From positions 212,738 to 276,737 of the forward strand of contig NZ_JAMQKC010000004.1 in assembly GCF_028416595.1 (NCBI RefSeq): a DNA stretch of 64,000 nt. The letters are read 5' to 3'. Shown piece after piece: positions 17,994 through 25,948 of this stretch. The DNA is from Aquibacillus salsiterrae (GTDB lineage Bacteria > Bacillota > Bacilli > Bacillales > Amphibacillaceae). Every line of letters starts with the position of its first letter. Within the stretch, counting starts at the first letter, position 1. A program made the translations under genes and the position numbers. Below the pieces are notes generated by a model that saw only the letters and a program-made list of their open reading frames with translations, had not been told where the DNA came from and searched no databases.

Positions 17994-20111
17994 TTATGCC
18001 TCATGACCGAAAACTGACATAGCCAAAATCTCTGCTACATCCATCGTACTGATCGTTTGGTCGACTTGCTTTGCTTTCGTGCCGTCACTAAGCATGGTTA
18101 GGCAAAATGGACAAGCAGATGAGATCATCGTAGGATTAACCTTTATCGCTTGCTCGGTCCGCTCGACATTAACCCGTGTTCCTGTTGTTTCTTCCGTCCA
18201 CATCATGCCACCACCAGCACCACAACACATCGCATTTTCCCTACTTCGTTTCATTTCCACGAGTTCGAGCCCTGGGATACTAGTTAAAATAGCGCGCGGT
18301 GGGTCGTAAACATCATTGTAACGACCAAGATAACAGGAGTCATGATAGGTGAGCGTTTGGTTTATCGGCACAGTCGGCTTCAACCTACCTTCGTTTACGA
18401 GATCATACAAGATTTCGGTATGATGATATACTTCTGCCTTGAAGCCAAAGTCAGGGTATTCATTTTTAAAAATATTGTATGCGTGCGGATCAATCGTAAC
18501 AATTTTGGTTACACCGTGTTTCTCAAACTCTTTAATATTTTTTCCAAGCAGCTCTTGGAACAAAAATTCATTGCCGAGCCGGCGAGCTGTGTCACCAGAA
18601 TTATTTTCCTTATTGCCCAGAATCGCAAAGGAAACGCCAGCCTCATTCATTAGCTTTGCAAACGCCATGGCTATTTTCTGACTACGATTATCATAAGCAC
18701 CCATCGAGCTTACCCAAAATAAGTACTCGAATGATTGCTCTCTTTTTTTCAACTCCTTCACCGTTGGAATAGGAACACTTGGGTCTAACTCGCGCCAATT
18801 TTCCTTGTCACGCTTCGATAGTCCAAACGGATTTCCTTGACGTTCGATATTCATCATTGCTCGCTGTGCATCTTGGTCCATTCTCCCTTCAGTCAACACT
18901 AAATAGCGGCGCAAATCAATAATTTTGTCAACGTGCTCATTCATTACCGGGCATTGATCTTCACAATTTCGACAAGTTGTACATGCCCATATTTCTTCTT
19001 CGGTGATGACATCGCCAATTAAGCTTGATGAATAGGTAGTTGCTGTTGCAGCAGCCTCTTGCTGTACACCACTAGATATGCTTGTCATTTCCGCTAATTG
19101 ATTTCCTTTGGTATGGGCAAAAGCTTGCTTTGGTACCCAAGGCGATTTGCCGGTAACAGCTGCCCCTGTTAATGTAAGATGATCACGCATTTTTACAATA
19201 AGGTCCATTGGTGACAAAATCTTTCCTGTTGTTGATGCCGGACAGACACTCGTGCAGCGGCCACACTCGACACATGCGTAAAAATCAAGCATTTGTTTCT
19301 GGTTAAAATCTTCTATTTTTCCTACACCAAATGAAATATCTGCATCGTCTTCATCGACGTCAAAATTTATCTTTGCTAATTTTCCTGGTGCCGTTTGACG
19401 GTTTAAAAATACGTTGGCTGGGGCAGCAAGTAAATGGGCATGCTTTGACTGAGGAACATAAACGAGAAAGGTTAACAGTGTGAGTAAATGGAGCCACCAA
19501 GCAACGAAAAATAAACTAGCAGCAGCAACTTTAGGTAAAGGCGAGAAAGCGCTTGCAATTATTGAAGCAATTGGCTCTGACCATGCCAGTTCATTGCCAC
19601 GCCAAATGATTTCCATTGCATTACCGAATAGGACAGATACCATTAATGTAGCAATAAAAATAAGGACTAAACCTGCTTTAAATCCACGTTTTAATCGTGG
19701 CAGCTTTTCGATATAGCGCCGGTAAAACGCCCATATAACAGCAACGATGATCATGGCTGTGACGATTTCTTGAAAAAAAGTGAAGCCTGGATAAAGAATG
19801 CCAAGAGGTAAATGGGAGCCTGGCACCAATCCTTTTACAATAAAATCAATAGCTCCGAATTGAACGAGGATAAATCCATAAAACATCATTACGTGAATTG
19901 CACCAGATTTCTTATCTTTCAGCAATTTCTTTTGTCCGAAAACATTGATGAGTACCTTCTTAACCCCTTGTTTCACCTGGTGATCATATTCCACTTTCTT
20001 GCCAAGTCGGATGTAAGCGAGTCTTGTTTTAACGACTTGAAGAAATAAATACACACCGTAGCTCGTCACAACAATAAATAATAACCAGTTCATGATTAAC
20101 CATGGATTCAT
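17994..20111 (-). CDS. fadF: iron-sulfur oxidoreductase FadF (YwjF)
   Basis: Membrane-bound Fe-S protein of 705 residues, thought to pass electrons from fatty acyl-CoA oxidation (through ETF) to the quinone pool. About five membrane segments occupy residues 1-230. Two ferredoxin-type clusters follow, CVECGRCTSVCP (about residue 277) and CTTCRNCEDQCP (about 377). The C-terminal half has two cysteine-rich CCG domains, shown by CYLGRYND, CCGAGGGMMW and CPFC, as in heterodisulfide-reductase-like proteins. The RBS GGAGGAG is close before ATG. A FadR-like operator lies upstream, so it should be induced by long-chain fatty acids. Its usual partner acdA is not next to it here. Confidence 0.93.
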   Translation of the reverse strand: MNPWLIMNWLLFIVVTSYGVYLFLQVVKTRLAYIRLGKKVEYDHQVKQGVKKVLINVFGQKKLLKDKKSGAIHVMMFYGFILVQFGAIDFIVKGLVPGSHLPLGILYPGFTFFQEIVTAMIIVAVIWAFYRRYIEKLPRLKRGFKAGLVLIFIATLMVSVLFGNAMEIIWRGNELAWSEPIASIIASAFSPLPKVAAASLFFVAWWLHLLTLLTFLVYVPQSKHAHLLAAPANVFLNRQTAPGKLAKINFDVDEDDADISFGVGKIEDFNQKQMLDFYACVECGRCTSVCPASTTGKILSPMDLIVKMRDHLTLTGAAVTGKSPWVPKQAFAHTKGNQLAEMTSISSGVQQEAAATATTYSSSLIGDVITEEEIWACTTCRNCEDQCPVMNEHVDKIIDLRRYLVLTEGRMDQDAQRAMMNIERQGNPFGLSKRDKENWRELDPSVPIPTVKELKKREQSFEYLFWVSSMGAYDNRSQKIAMAFAKLMNEAGVSFAILGNKENNSGDTARRLGNEFLFQELLGKNIKEFEKHGVTKIVTIDPHAYNIFKNEYPDFGFKAEVYHHTEILYDLVNEGRLKPTVPINQTLTYHDSCYLGRYNDVYDPPRAILTSIPGLELVEMKRSRENAMCCGAGGGMMWTEETTGTRVNVERTEQAIKVNPTMISSACPFCLTMLSDGTKAKQVDQTISTMDVAEILAMSVFGHEA

Positions 20112-20201
20112 TCTTCTCCTCCTTTTATTAACATGTTAACTACTGTCTTTTAGCTTTTCTTCTAGCTTATTAGCTGCTGATCTTAAGTATACTTTAATTT
20201 A

Positions 20202-20219
20202 TGAATGAACATTCAGTCA
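20202..20219. promoter_or_regulatory. FadR-like operator upstream of fadF
   Basis: TGAATGAACATTCAGTCA matches the Bacillus FadR consensus TGAATGAMTANTCATTCA at 16 of 18 positions. It lies 90-108 bases before the fadF start, in the divergent region with clsB. FadR represses beta-oxidation genes until long-chain acyl-CoA binds it. Confidence 0.7.
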
Positions 20220-20290
20220 ATATTTTTTTATTCATGTTTTTGCTGACAAAGGGAAACGTAATGCTATTAAAGTAGGAAAGGAGCATTTTT

Positions 20291-21493
20291 TTGGTACTGA
20301 TATCACTTGCGATTGTTGCATTGTTTATAGTTCTCTTAGTTATCGATTTCGAGTTAGGGAAACGTGTGTATCAAAATAATCCTCCACCATTTAATTTTAA
20401 ACGTACACAAGGGGAGTATCAGCTCTTTAAAACTGGAGACGAATTATTTAAAGTTATGTTTGACGACATGAAGCGAGCAAAATCAAGCATCGACATCATG
20501 TTTTTCATCGTACGTAATGACGATATATCGAAAAAAATGTATGACATACTTAAACAGAAAGCACAAACAGGGGTAAAGGTGCGCTTGATGGTCGATTTTA
20601 TTGGAAGTTATTCCTTGAAACGTTCCATTATTGAAGATTTACAGGATCACGGCGTTCAGTTTTTGCGCAGTAATCGTCCGCGTTTTCCATACTTTTTTTA
20701 TCACCTTAACAGGCGGAATCATCGAAAGGTTGCGATTATTGACAATCGAACCGGTTATGTTGGTGGGTATAATTTAGGCAAAGAGTACCTTGGTGAAGAT
20801 CCCAAACTTGGACCGTGGCGTGACTATCACTTAAAACTAACTGGTGATATCGTCTTAAATCTAATTGAGGTATTCAACTATGACTGGGAATGTGCGAAAA
20901 CAGGAAAGAAAGTGACACCAGCCAATAATGGAGAAAACTGGCCGGCAGCAAGAAATGGCTCGATGGAATTAGTCGTTACAGACGGTGGGCAGCTCGAGGA
21001 TACTTTTGTTGATTGGATTCACGATGCACAGTCTGAAATATTAATTGGAACACCTTATTTTATTCCGAGTAAGCGCATGTTTGCTGCATTAGTAAAGGCG
21101 CTCGAGCGAGGCATTACTGTAACGATTATGATTCCGAAAAAAGCTGACCATCCATTAGTTCGCCCCGCAGCTTTTCCTTTTTTAAAAGCATTGTACCAAC
21201 AAGGGGCAAGCATCCATTTGTATGACCTCGGATTTTATCATGCCAAGGTGATGATTATCGATCAGAAGCTATGTGACATTGGAACGGCTAATTTTGATCG
21301 TCGAAGTGTTTTTTTGAATAAAGAAATAAATCCAATCATTGTTAACGACGATACGTTCATACAATCGGTTCGCTCTGCGTATTTTGATGATATTGAAAAA
21401 AGTGATATTTTCACACCACAATGGATGAAAGACCAAGCATTGCACACGAAAATTTCAGGTGTCATTGCAAGGTTATTTCGACCACTATTATAG
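20291..21493 (+). CDS. clsB: cardiolipin synthase-like phospholipase D family protein
   Basis: Membrane phospholipid enzyme, 400 residues, related to B. subtilis YwjE/ClsB, which sits in the same place beside ywjF. It has an N-terminal membrane anchor (residues 1-18) and two HKD motifs, HRKVAIID and HAKVMIID, each followed by a G/N-rich stretch (GGYN, GTANFDRRS). These form the active site that joins two phosphatidylglycerols to make cardiolipin. The start is TTG, eight bases after AAAGGAG; no ATG in frame gives the anchor. The XapX gene starts 12 bases after its stop, so the two form an operon. Confidence 0.9.
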   Translation: MVLISLAIVALFIVLLVIDFELGKRVYQNNPPPFNFKRTQGEYQLFKTGDELFKVMFDDMKRAKSSIDIMFFIVRNDDISKKMYDILKQKAQTGVKVRLMVDFIGSYSLKRSIIEDLQDHGVQFLRSNRPRFPYFFYHLNRRNHRKVAIIDNRTGYVGGYNLGKEYLGEDPKLGPWRDYHLKLTGDIVLNLIEVFNYDWECAKTGKKVTPANNGENWPAARNGSMELVVTDGGQLEDTFVDWIHDAQSEILIGTPYFIPSKRMFAALVKALERGITVTIMIPKKADHPLVRPAAFPFLKALYQQGASIHLYDLGFYHAKVMIIDQKLCDIGTANFDRRSVFLNKEINPIIVNDDTFIQSVRSAYFDDIEKSDIFTPQWMKDQALHTKISGVIARLFRPLL

Positions 21494-21505
21494 GAGGTTT
21501 ACCTA

Positions 21506-21682
21506 GTGAAAGAAGTAATACTCGCACTACTGACAGGTGTAGTAGTCGGTTTTCTATTCGCGATGTTTAAACTGCCAATCCCGGCACCCCCGGCCCTAGC
21601 CGGGGTAACGGGGATTGTAGGTGTATATCTTGGATTTAAAGCCTTCCAAGCGGTTGCGCCATTTTTGCAACGGATTTTTTAG
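21506..21682 (+). CDS. XapX domain small membrane protein
   Basis: A 58-residue protein with GTG start eight to nine bases after a perfect AGGAGG. Two hydrophobic segments (VILALLTGVVVGFLFAMF and LAGVTGIVGVYLGFKAF) flank the signature PIPAPPALAGVTGI of the XapX/DUF1427 family. Its function is not known. It follows clsB with a 12-base gap and is probably translated from the same message. The call rests on the PxPAPPALAG motif and the size. Confidence 0.8.
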   Translation: MKEVILALLTGVVVGFLFAMFKLPIPAPPALAGVTGIVGVYLGFKAFQAVAPFLQRIF

Positions 21683-21706
21683 ATGCTATCTGTTAATTCT
21701 TTGTTG

Positions 21707-21754
21707 GAACAGGAAAGTTGTCAGAACGCTTGTCTGTTCTGACTTTCCCTGTTC
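21707..21754. other. long hairpin after the clsB-xapX pair
   Basis: GAACAGGAAAG..GTCAGAAC pairs with GTTCTGACTTTCCCTGTTC around a short loop; the stem is about 19 bp with small bulges. No T-run follows directly, so it could be a terminator of the convergent genes or an RNA-stabilising structure. Confidence 0.55.
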
Positions 21755-21808
21755 GAAAAGAATGTTACCTGAATGTTGCGGTTATTAATTATGAAACGAT
21801 TCTAAATA

Positions 21809-22600
21809 TTACTCACACGTAGTCATTGTCCATGTCCCAATATCCTGAAACCCGAGTCTTTTATAGATTGCCCCAGCGGCTGGGTTGTCGTAAAACAAGC
21901 AGAGTTCCTTTCCTTCCTGCAGGACATCTCGACAAAGCGTTGTCAGACATTTGGTTGCATATCCTTTTTGCTTAAATCCATCACGCGTTGCAACTGCGAC
22001 AATCATCGCAGACTTACTATTTTCTGCAGCCGTCGATGCGGTCGAAACCATCTGTCCATCTTCTTCGATGTAAACTCCTCGTGATACACCTTTCTTTAGG
22101 CTCCGCTTCTTACTCTCTGGGTTAAACATACTATTGCTAAATTCTGCAACAGTCGATAACAATTCACCAAGTCTTTCAACATCGTCTAGATTGATTTGTT
22201 TCACCTGATTGGCATCAACAGCAGGTAACTGGTTGGTGGACGTGCATTTTGCATAATAGAATGCTCGCTTGGACGTAATGTTACGGTCTATCCTTCCGTC
22301 AAATTGATCGGTAATTTTTTTCAAACCAGACAGTGCCCGGAAATCTGGATCGTTATTGATAATTTCAGCGAAGCCTTCCACATCAAAGGGACCGGGAGCA
22401 TACGGAATATAATTTTGCTCATACTTTAAAAGAACTGCCGTTAATTGGCCAGCATCATTAAATTCTCCCCACAATTTCTGAAAGTCTTGTTCATACCCAA
22501 AAGCCTCGATATCACCGATGATAAATAGATTCTCAGCAGGTTCTTTACCTAATAATTGTTGGCACTGGCTATCATCTTGTTTTGTTAATGGTCGAATCAT
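21809..22600 (-). CDS. GNAT family N-acetyltransferase
   Basis: A 263-residue acetyltransferase with two parts. The N-terminal half (residues 1-140) resembles the DUF4081-type domain of larger bacterial GNATs. The C-terminal half has the acetyl-CoA-binding core (VAVATRDGFKQKGYATKCLTTLCRDVL, about residues 190-217) and the closing strand NPAAGAIYKRLGFQDIGTW. The acceptor substrate is unknown. It stands alone between the clsB operon (convergent) and sda (divergent). It has no counterpart that I recognise at this locus in B. subtilis. Confidence 0.8.
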   Translation of the reverse strand: MIRPLTKQDDSQCQQLLGKEPAENLFIIGDIEAFGYEQDFQKLWGEFNDAGQLTAVLLKYEQNYIPYAPGPFDVEGFAEIINNDPDFRALSGLKKITDQFDGRIDRNITSKRAFYYAKCTSTNQLPAVDANQVKQINLDDVERLGELLSTVAEFSNSMFNPESKKRSLKKGVSRGVYIEEDGQMVSTASTAAENSKSAMIVAVATRDGFKQKGYATKCLTTLCRDVLQEGKELCLFYDNPAAGAIYKRLGFQDIGTWTMTTCE

Positions 22601-22751
22601 ATAATTCCCTCACTACTAATTTTTCAAGAATGATAACAGAAGCAGTAAAGTTAGTAAAGAACTATTTTTTGATTTATTTCACTTGCGTCCACTTATTAGA
22701 TATAGGAAAATAGTAGTGTAGTTACTTAGTCTATAAAAAGGGATGAAAGAC

Positions 22752-22901
22752 ATGGGCCTCCATTCATTAAGCGATGAAAAGTTAGTTAATTGTTACTATG
22801 AAGCATTAAATCTAGATTTAGAACCTGACTTCATTGATTTAATTTTAGAAGAAATTGATCACAGGGGCTTACTGCCAGAGGAGTTAGGCAAAGTAGACTA
22901 A
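22752..22901 (+). CDS. sda: Sda, inhibitor of sporulation kinases
   Basis: A 49-residue protein matching Sda, which binds the dimerisation domain of KinA/KinB and blocks phosphate flow to Spo0F when DNA is damaged or replicating. The core LSDEKLVNCYYEALNLDLEPDFIDLILEEI follows the two-helix hairpin pattern of Sda (LSDELL..SY..A....L..DFIELIENEI). ATG 22752 is nine bases after AAAGGG; an earlier ATG at 22743 touches that site and is less likely. In B. subtilis DnaA boxes lie in the sda promoter; I did not find a good TTATNCACA match in the 150 bases upstream. Confidence 0.88.
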   Translation: MGLHSLSDEKLVNCYYEALNLDLEPDFIDLILEEIDHRGLLPEELGKVD

Positions 22902-22929
22902 AGTCTATTAAGCTTTTAACTATTTTTTT

Positions 22930-23119
22930 CAAGCCATTCAACTAAGTTGATTCATTTATCTTTTTTTCAAGCCATTCAACTAAGTTGATTCATTTATCTT
23001 TTTTTCAAGCCATTCAACTAAGTTGATTCATTTATCTTTTTTTCAATCCATTCAACTAAGTTGATTCATTTATCCTTTTTTCAAGCCATTCAACAAAGTT
23101 CAATTCTTTTTCAGTTAAT
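22930..23119. repeat. 38-bp tandem repeat formed from a gene's 3' end (5 copies)
   Basis: Copies start at 22930, 22968, 23006, 23044 and 23082, exactly 38 bp apart. Each has CAAGCCATTCAAC, the palindrome TCAACTAAGTTGA and TTCATTTATC plus a T-run. Read on the minus strand the first copy is the last part of the small gene at 23056-23187, and the second carries its stop codon. The rest lie beyond the stop, so the duplications leave the protein unchanged. Confidence 0.9.
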
Positions 23120-23187
23120 TCTCGTTCTAGCTTTTCCTCGATCTCTTGTTTGAAATTGGACAACAACTCGTTATACTCATCACTCAC
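23056..23187 (-). CDS. small paralogous protein, member 1 (43 aa, unknown function)
   Basis: Starts at GTG five bases after GGGGTGG and encodes 43 mostly charged, helix-forming residues. The segment FKQEIEEKLERELTEKE then LNFVEWLEKR matches the 42-residue protein at 41637-41765 (FVKSIEEKLNRTVDEKE then WDFLVWLYEQ). Shared positions are I-E-E-K-L-x-R, E-K-E, F and W-L, so these are paralogues and both are probably real genes. I do not recognise the family. It lies between sda and argS, on the opposite strand to sda. Its 3' end has been copied in tandem. Confidence 0.7.
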   Translation of the reverse strand: MSDEYNELLSNFKQEIEEKLERELTEKELNFVEWLEKRINEST

Positions 23188-23259
23188 GATAACCACCCCA
23201 GTTCCATTCAATCTTAACTATATATACCACCCTCATTAAAATATAAACATTCAAATAAG

Positions 23260-23290
23260 AAAAGCGCTCGGAGCCTGAGCTAGACAAATA
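23260..23290. repeat. dispersed element fragment
   Basis: AGAAAAGCGCTCGGAGCCTG followed by AGCTAGACAA joins the opening of a left arm to the end of a right arm, leaving out the central hairpin. It looks like a collapsed copy of the dispersed element. Confidence 0.6.
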
Positions 23291-23291
23291 G

Positions 23292-23321
23292 AAAAGCACT
23301 CCAGAAATCTGGAATGCTTTT
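23292..23321 (-). terminator. argS terminator
   Basis: AAAAGCACTCCAG pairs with CTGGAATGCTTTT around AAAT, with T-runs on both sides, 40 bases after the argS stop. Confidence 0.8.
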
Positions 23322-23362
23322 TCTACGTTCATTAAGTGGTGAAGCCGGTAATGAATTATCGT

Positions 23363-25033
23363 TTACATACTTTCAGGTGCACTAACACCAATTAGACGCA
23401 TACCGTTAGCAAGTGTCAGTTTGACAGCTTCCATTAATGCAAGTCTTGCCTTTGTTCGTTCAGGATGATCCTGGTCTAAAACTTTTTCAGCGTTATAGAA
23501 GCTATGAAGATTGGATGCCAAATCAAAGATATATTGGGTTACCCGATGCGGCGTTCTGCTAGTAGCAGCATCAGCAACGACTTGCGTGAATTCACCTAAA
23601 CGCTTTAACAAATCCTCTTCTTTTTCACTTGTTAATAAGGAACCATCAAATTCTTTACTTACACGGAAGCCTTTGTCCACCGCTTGGCTTAGCATCGTAC
23701 AAATACGAGCATGGGCATATTGCACATAATAGACTGGATTGTCGTTTGACTGGGAACGAGCAAGGTCCATGTCAAAGTCTAAGTGTGAGTCGCCGGAGCG
23801 CATCGAGAAAAAGTAACGCATCGCATCAATGCCAACTTCTTCCATTAACTCTCTTAATGTCACAGCTTTTCCTGTACGCTTACTCATCTTCACCTTTTCC
23901 CCGTCCTGGAAAAGATTCACCATTTGGATAATTTCAACCTCCAGTGTATCTGCTTCATATCCAAGGCCTTGAATCGCTGCACGCATTCGCGGAATATACC
24001 CATGATGGTCTGCGCCCCAAATATTAATAAGTGTTTGAAAACCTCGGTCCAACTTATTTTTGTGATAGGCAATATCTGGTGTTAAATACGTATAACTTCC
24101 ATCTTGTTTAATCAAAACACGGTCTTTATCATCACCAAAATCAGTAGAACGGAACCATGTTGCACCATCCTGTTCGTAAATGTAACCTTTGTCTTTTAGT
24201 TGATCTAATGCGGGCTGAATTTTAGCCTCTTCATAAAGCGATGTTTCTTTGAACCAGTTATCAAAGTGGACACGAAACTGAGCCAAATCCTGTTCGATTT
24301 TACCGAGCTCGTATTTTAAGCCGTACTCACGGAAAAACGCAAGCCTTTCCTCTTCCGCTTTATCAGCCCATTCACTTTTGTATTGTTCCGCTAATTTTTC
24401 ACCAATACCAACAATGTCCTGGCCGTGGTAGCCATCTTCTGGCATTGACCATTCTTTACCTAATGCTTGCATATAACGCGCTTCAATCGAGATAGCCAAA
24501 TTATTAATTTGATTTCCTGCATCATTAATATAATATTCACGTTCGACTTGATAGCCTGCTTTTACAAGTACATTGGATAACGAATCCCCGACAGCTGCAC
24601 CTCTTGCATGGCCAAGATGAAGGTCACCAGTTGGATTAGCGGAGACAAACTCCACTTGCACCCGGCGACCGCCGCCAACATTGGAGGAACCATAGTCATC
24701 CCCTTGCGCTAATATAGTTGGAATAAGGTCTGTTAAATAACTATTGTCCATGAAAAAATTAATAAAGCCTGGTCCCGCAATCTCCACATCAGTTATCGAT
24801 GCCTTGGTGCGGTCAAAGTACTTGATGATGTCTTCAGCAATCGCACGCGGTGCTTTTTTAGCCACTCTCGCTAGCTGCATCGCGATATTTGTCGCGTAAT
24901 CACCATGAGCTTTATCTTTCGGTTGTTCTAAAATGATGTCCGGTAGCTCTCCTTCTGTAGCAAGGTTTGCATTTAGGACAGCTTGTTTGATTTCTGTTTT
25001 TAACGTATCCTGCATTTGTTGCATGATATTCAT
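23363..25033 (-). CDS. argS: arginyl-tRNA synthetase
   Basis: Class I aminoacyl-tRNA synthetase, 556 residues, that charges tRNA-Arg. The N-terminal Add-1 domain (to about residue 110) is followed by the HIGH-type motif HLGHARGA (in [20 protein letters not shown]), the KMSKR-type motif KVKMSKRTG, and the all-helical DALR anticodon-binding domain ending in the typical [10 protein letters not shown]. The ATG at 25033 has GGAGG seven bases upstream. It overlaps the stop of the DUF1934 gene by four bases (ATGA type), so the two are translationally coupled as in B. subtilis ywiB-argS. Confidence 0.98.
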   Translation of the reverse strand: MNIMQQMQDTLKTEIKQAVLNANLATEGELPDIILEQPKDKAHGDYATNIAMQLARVAKKAPRAIAEDIIKYFDRTKASITDVEIAGPGFINFFMDNSYLTDLIPTILAQGDDYGSSNVGGGRRVQVEFVSANPTGDLHLGHARGAAVGDSLSNVLVKAGYQVEREYYINDAGNQINNLAISIEARYMQALGKEWSMPEDGYHGQDIVGIGEKLAEQYKSEWADKAEEERLAFFREYGLKYELGKIEQDLAQFRVHFDNWFKETSLYEEAKIQPALDQLKDKGYIYEQDGATWFRSTDFGDDKDRVLIKQDGSYTYLTPDIAYHKNKLDRGFQTLINIWGADHHGYIPRMRAAIQGLGYEADTLEVEIIQMVNLFQDGEKVKMSKRTGKAVTLRELMEEVGIDAMRYFFSMRSGDSHLDFDMDLARSQSNDNPVYYVQYAHARICTMLSQAVDKGFRVSKEFDGSLLTSEKEEDLLKRLGEFTQVVADAATSRTPHRVTQYIFDLASNLHSFYNAEKVLDQDHPERTKARLALMEAVKLTLANGMRLIGVSAPESM

Positions 25034-25464
25034 ACGATTGCCTCCTTAAATGTAATGGTTAAACGGTGTCTACGATTTCCTTCGCCGTTTAGTTTTGTCG
25101 TATAGCTGATAAACAACTTTCCTTTTCCTTGTTCAAGTTGTTGGTATGTAATTTCGTCTGTATGTGTTTCGATGTGAATACTTCCATAGGCATGACGATA
25201 GACATTTTCCGTTCGTTCTTTTTTGCGAAAAACTTGATGCATATCGACTGCACCTGTCCGCTTGATACTTACCTTATCTGGCTTTATTGTAATCAACGCG
25301 TTAACATCTTCCTCACCATCTTGATGCTCCGTGAACTTTAGCACCGATGTATTGCCGCGGTAAATATATATTCCCTCTTCTTCTATAACCGTCTTAGCCA
25401 ATTGCCCTAATTCTCTAATTTCCGTTATCATTTTTATCATTACTGGTAGTTGATTACCTTCCAA
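25030..25464 (-). CDS. ywiB: DUF1934 protein (YwiB)
   Basis: A 144-residue predicted beta-barrel protein of the DUF1934 (YwiB) family, function not established. It shares the YwiB strand pattern ([45 protein letters not shown]...RLTITFKE). The start is TTG, seven bases after GGGGGTG; a downstream ATG has a poorly spaced site. Its last four bases overlap argS. In this family the gene is almost always directly before argS, the strongest support for the name. Confidence 0.85.
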   Translation of the reverse strand: MEGNQLPVMIKMITEIRELGQLAKTVIEEEGIYIYRGNTSVLKFTEHQDGEEDVNALITIKPDKVSIKRTGAVDMHQVFRKKERTENVYRHAYGSIHIETHTDEITYQQLEQGKGKLFISYTTKLNGEGNRRHRLTITFKEAIV

Positions 25465-25532
25465 ACTAACACCCCCAATGTTCGGGATACGAACCTAAGT
25501 ATAATAAAACCCCACCAGAAAGTACAGTTACG

Positions 25533-25587
25533 AAAAGCGAAGGGCGCCTTGGTTAGACTAAGGCAGACTACGAAGTGGAGCACAATT
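25533..25587. repeat. dispersed element arm before array B2
   Basis: GAAAAGCGAAGGGCGCCTTG then GTTAGACTAAGGCAG is the left arm, and ACGAAGTGGAGCACAATT is the same junction that precedes array B1 at 13712-13731. Confidence 0.7.
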
Positions 25588-25836
25588 TACTACCGTTTGG
25601 CCGCTAACAGGGATCAATCGGGCGTTATTAGCCGTCTTTGACTACCGTTTGGCCGTTAACAGGGATCAATCGGGCGTCATTAGCCGTCTTTGACTACCGT
25701 TTGACCGTTAACAGGGCTCGATCGGGCGTTATTAGCGGTCTTTGACTACCGTTTGGCCGCTAACAGGGCTCGATCGGGCGTTATTAGCGGTCTTTGACTA
25801 CCGTTTGTCACTTAACAGGGCTCGATCGGGCGTTAA
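25588..25836. repeat. tandem array B2, 52-bp units (4 full and one shortened)
   Basis: Units start at 25588, 25640, 25692, 25744 and 25796. They match array B1 in GACTACCGTTTG.CC and ATCGGGCGTTATTAGC but have GGTCTTTGACTACC rather than GTTCTTTGACTACC. Drift between units includes GGCCGCTAACAGGG, GACCGTTAACAGGG and GTCACTTAACAGGG. The array ends in GGGCGTTAAGAAAAGCGG, where the next dispersed-element arm starts. Confidence 0.9.
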
Positions 25837-25890
25837 GAAAAGCGGAAGCGCCTTTGTTAGACTAAGGCAGGCATAAGACAAGACCTGACG
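25835..25890. repeat. dispersed element arm after array B2
   Basis: AAGAAAAGCGGAAGCGCCTT then TGTTAGACTAAGGCAGGCAT and AAGACAAGACCTGACG: a second left arm followed by half of the element hairpin (compare 56951-57000). Confidence 0.65.
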
Positions 25891-25917
25891 TTTTTTACTT
25901 TCTTATCTTGCGATGAA

Positions 25918-25948
25918 AAACGCTTCCTGAGCTAATAAGGAAGCGTTT
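25918..25948 (-). terminator. terminator of the AimR-like gene
   Basis: AAACGCTTCCT and AGGAAGCGTTT form an 11-bp perfect stem that overlaps the stop codon of the AimR-like gene; TTTTCATCG follows on the minus strand. Confidence 0.75.

Noticed and set aside
19480-19716. Plus-strand frame of 78 codons inside fadF
   Set aside because: Antisense to membrane-segment codons of fadF with no independent support.
22602-22742. DnaA boxes upstream of sda
   Set aside because: Best matches to TTATNCACA have several mismatches; a motif scan would be needed to claim control by DnaA.
25860-25946. aimP-type peptide gene after the AimR-like gene
   Set aside because: The interval holds only a terminator and a repeat arm; no start site with a secreted-peptide pattern.
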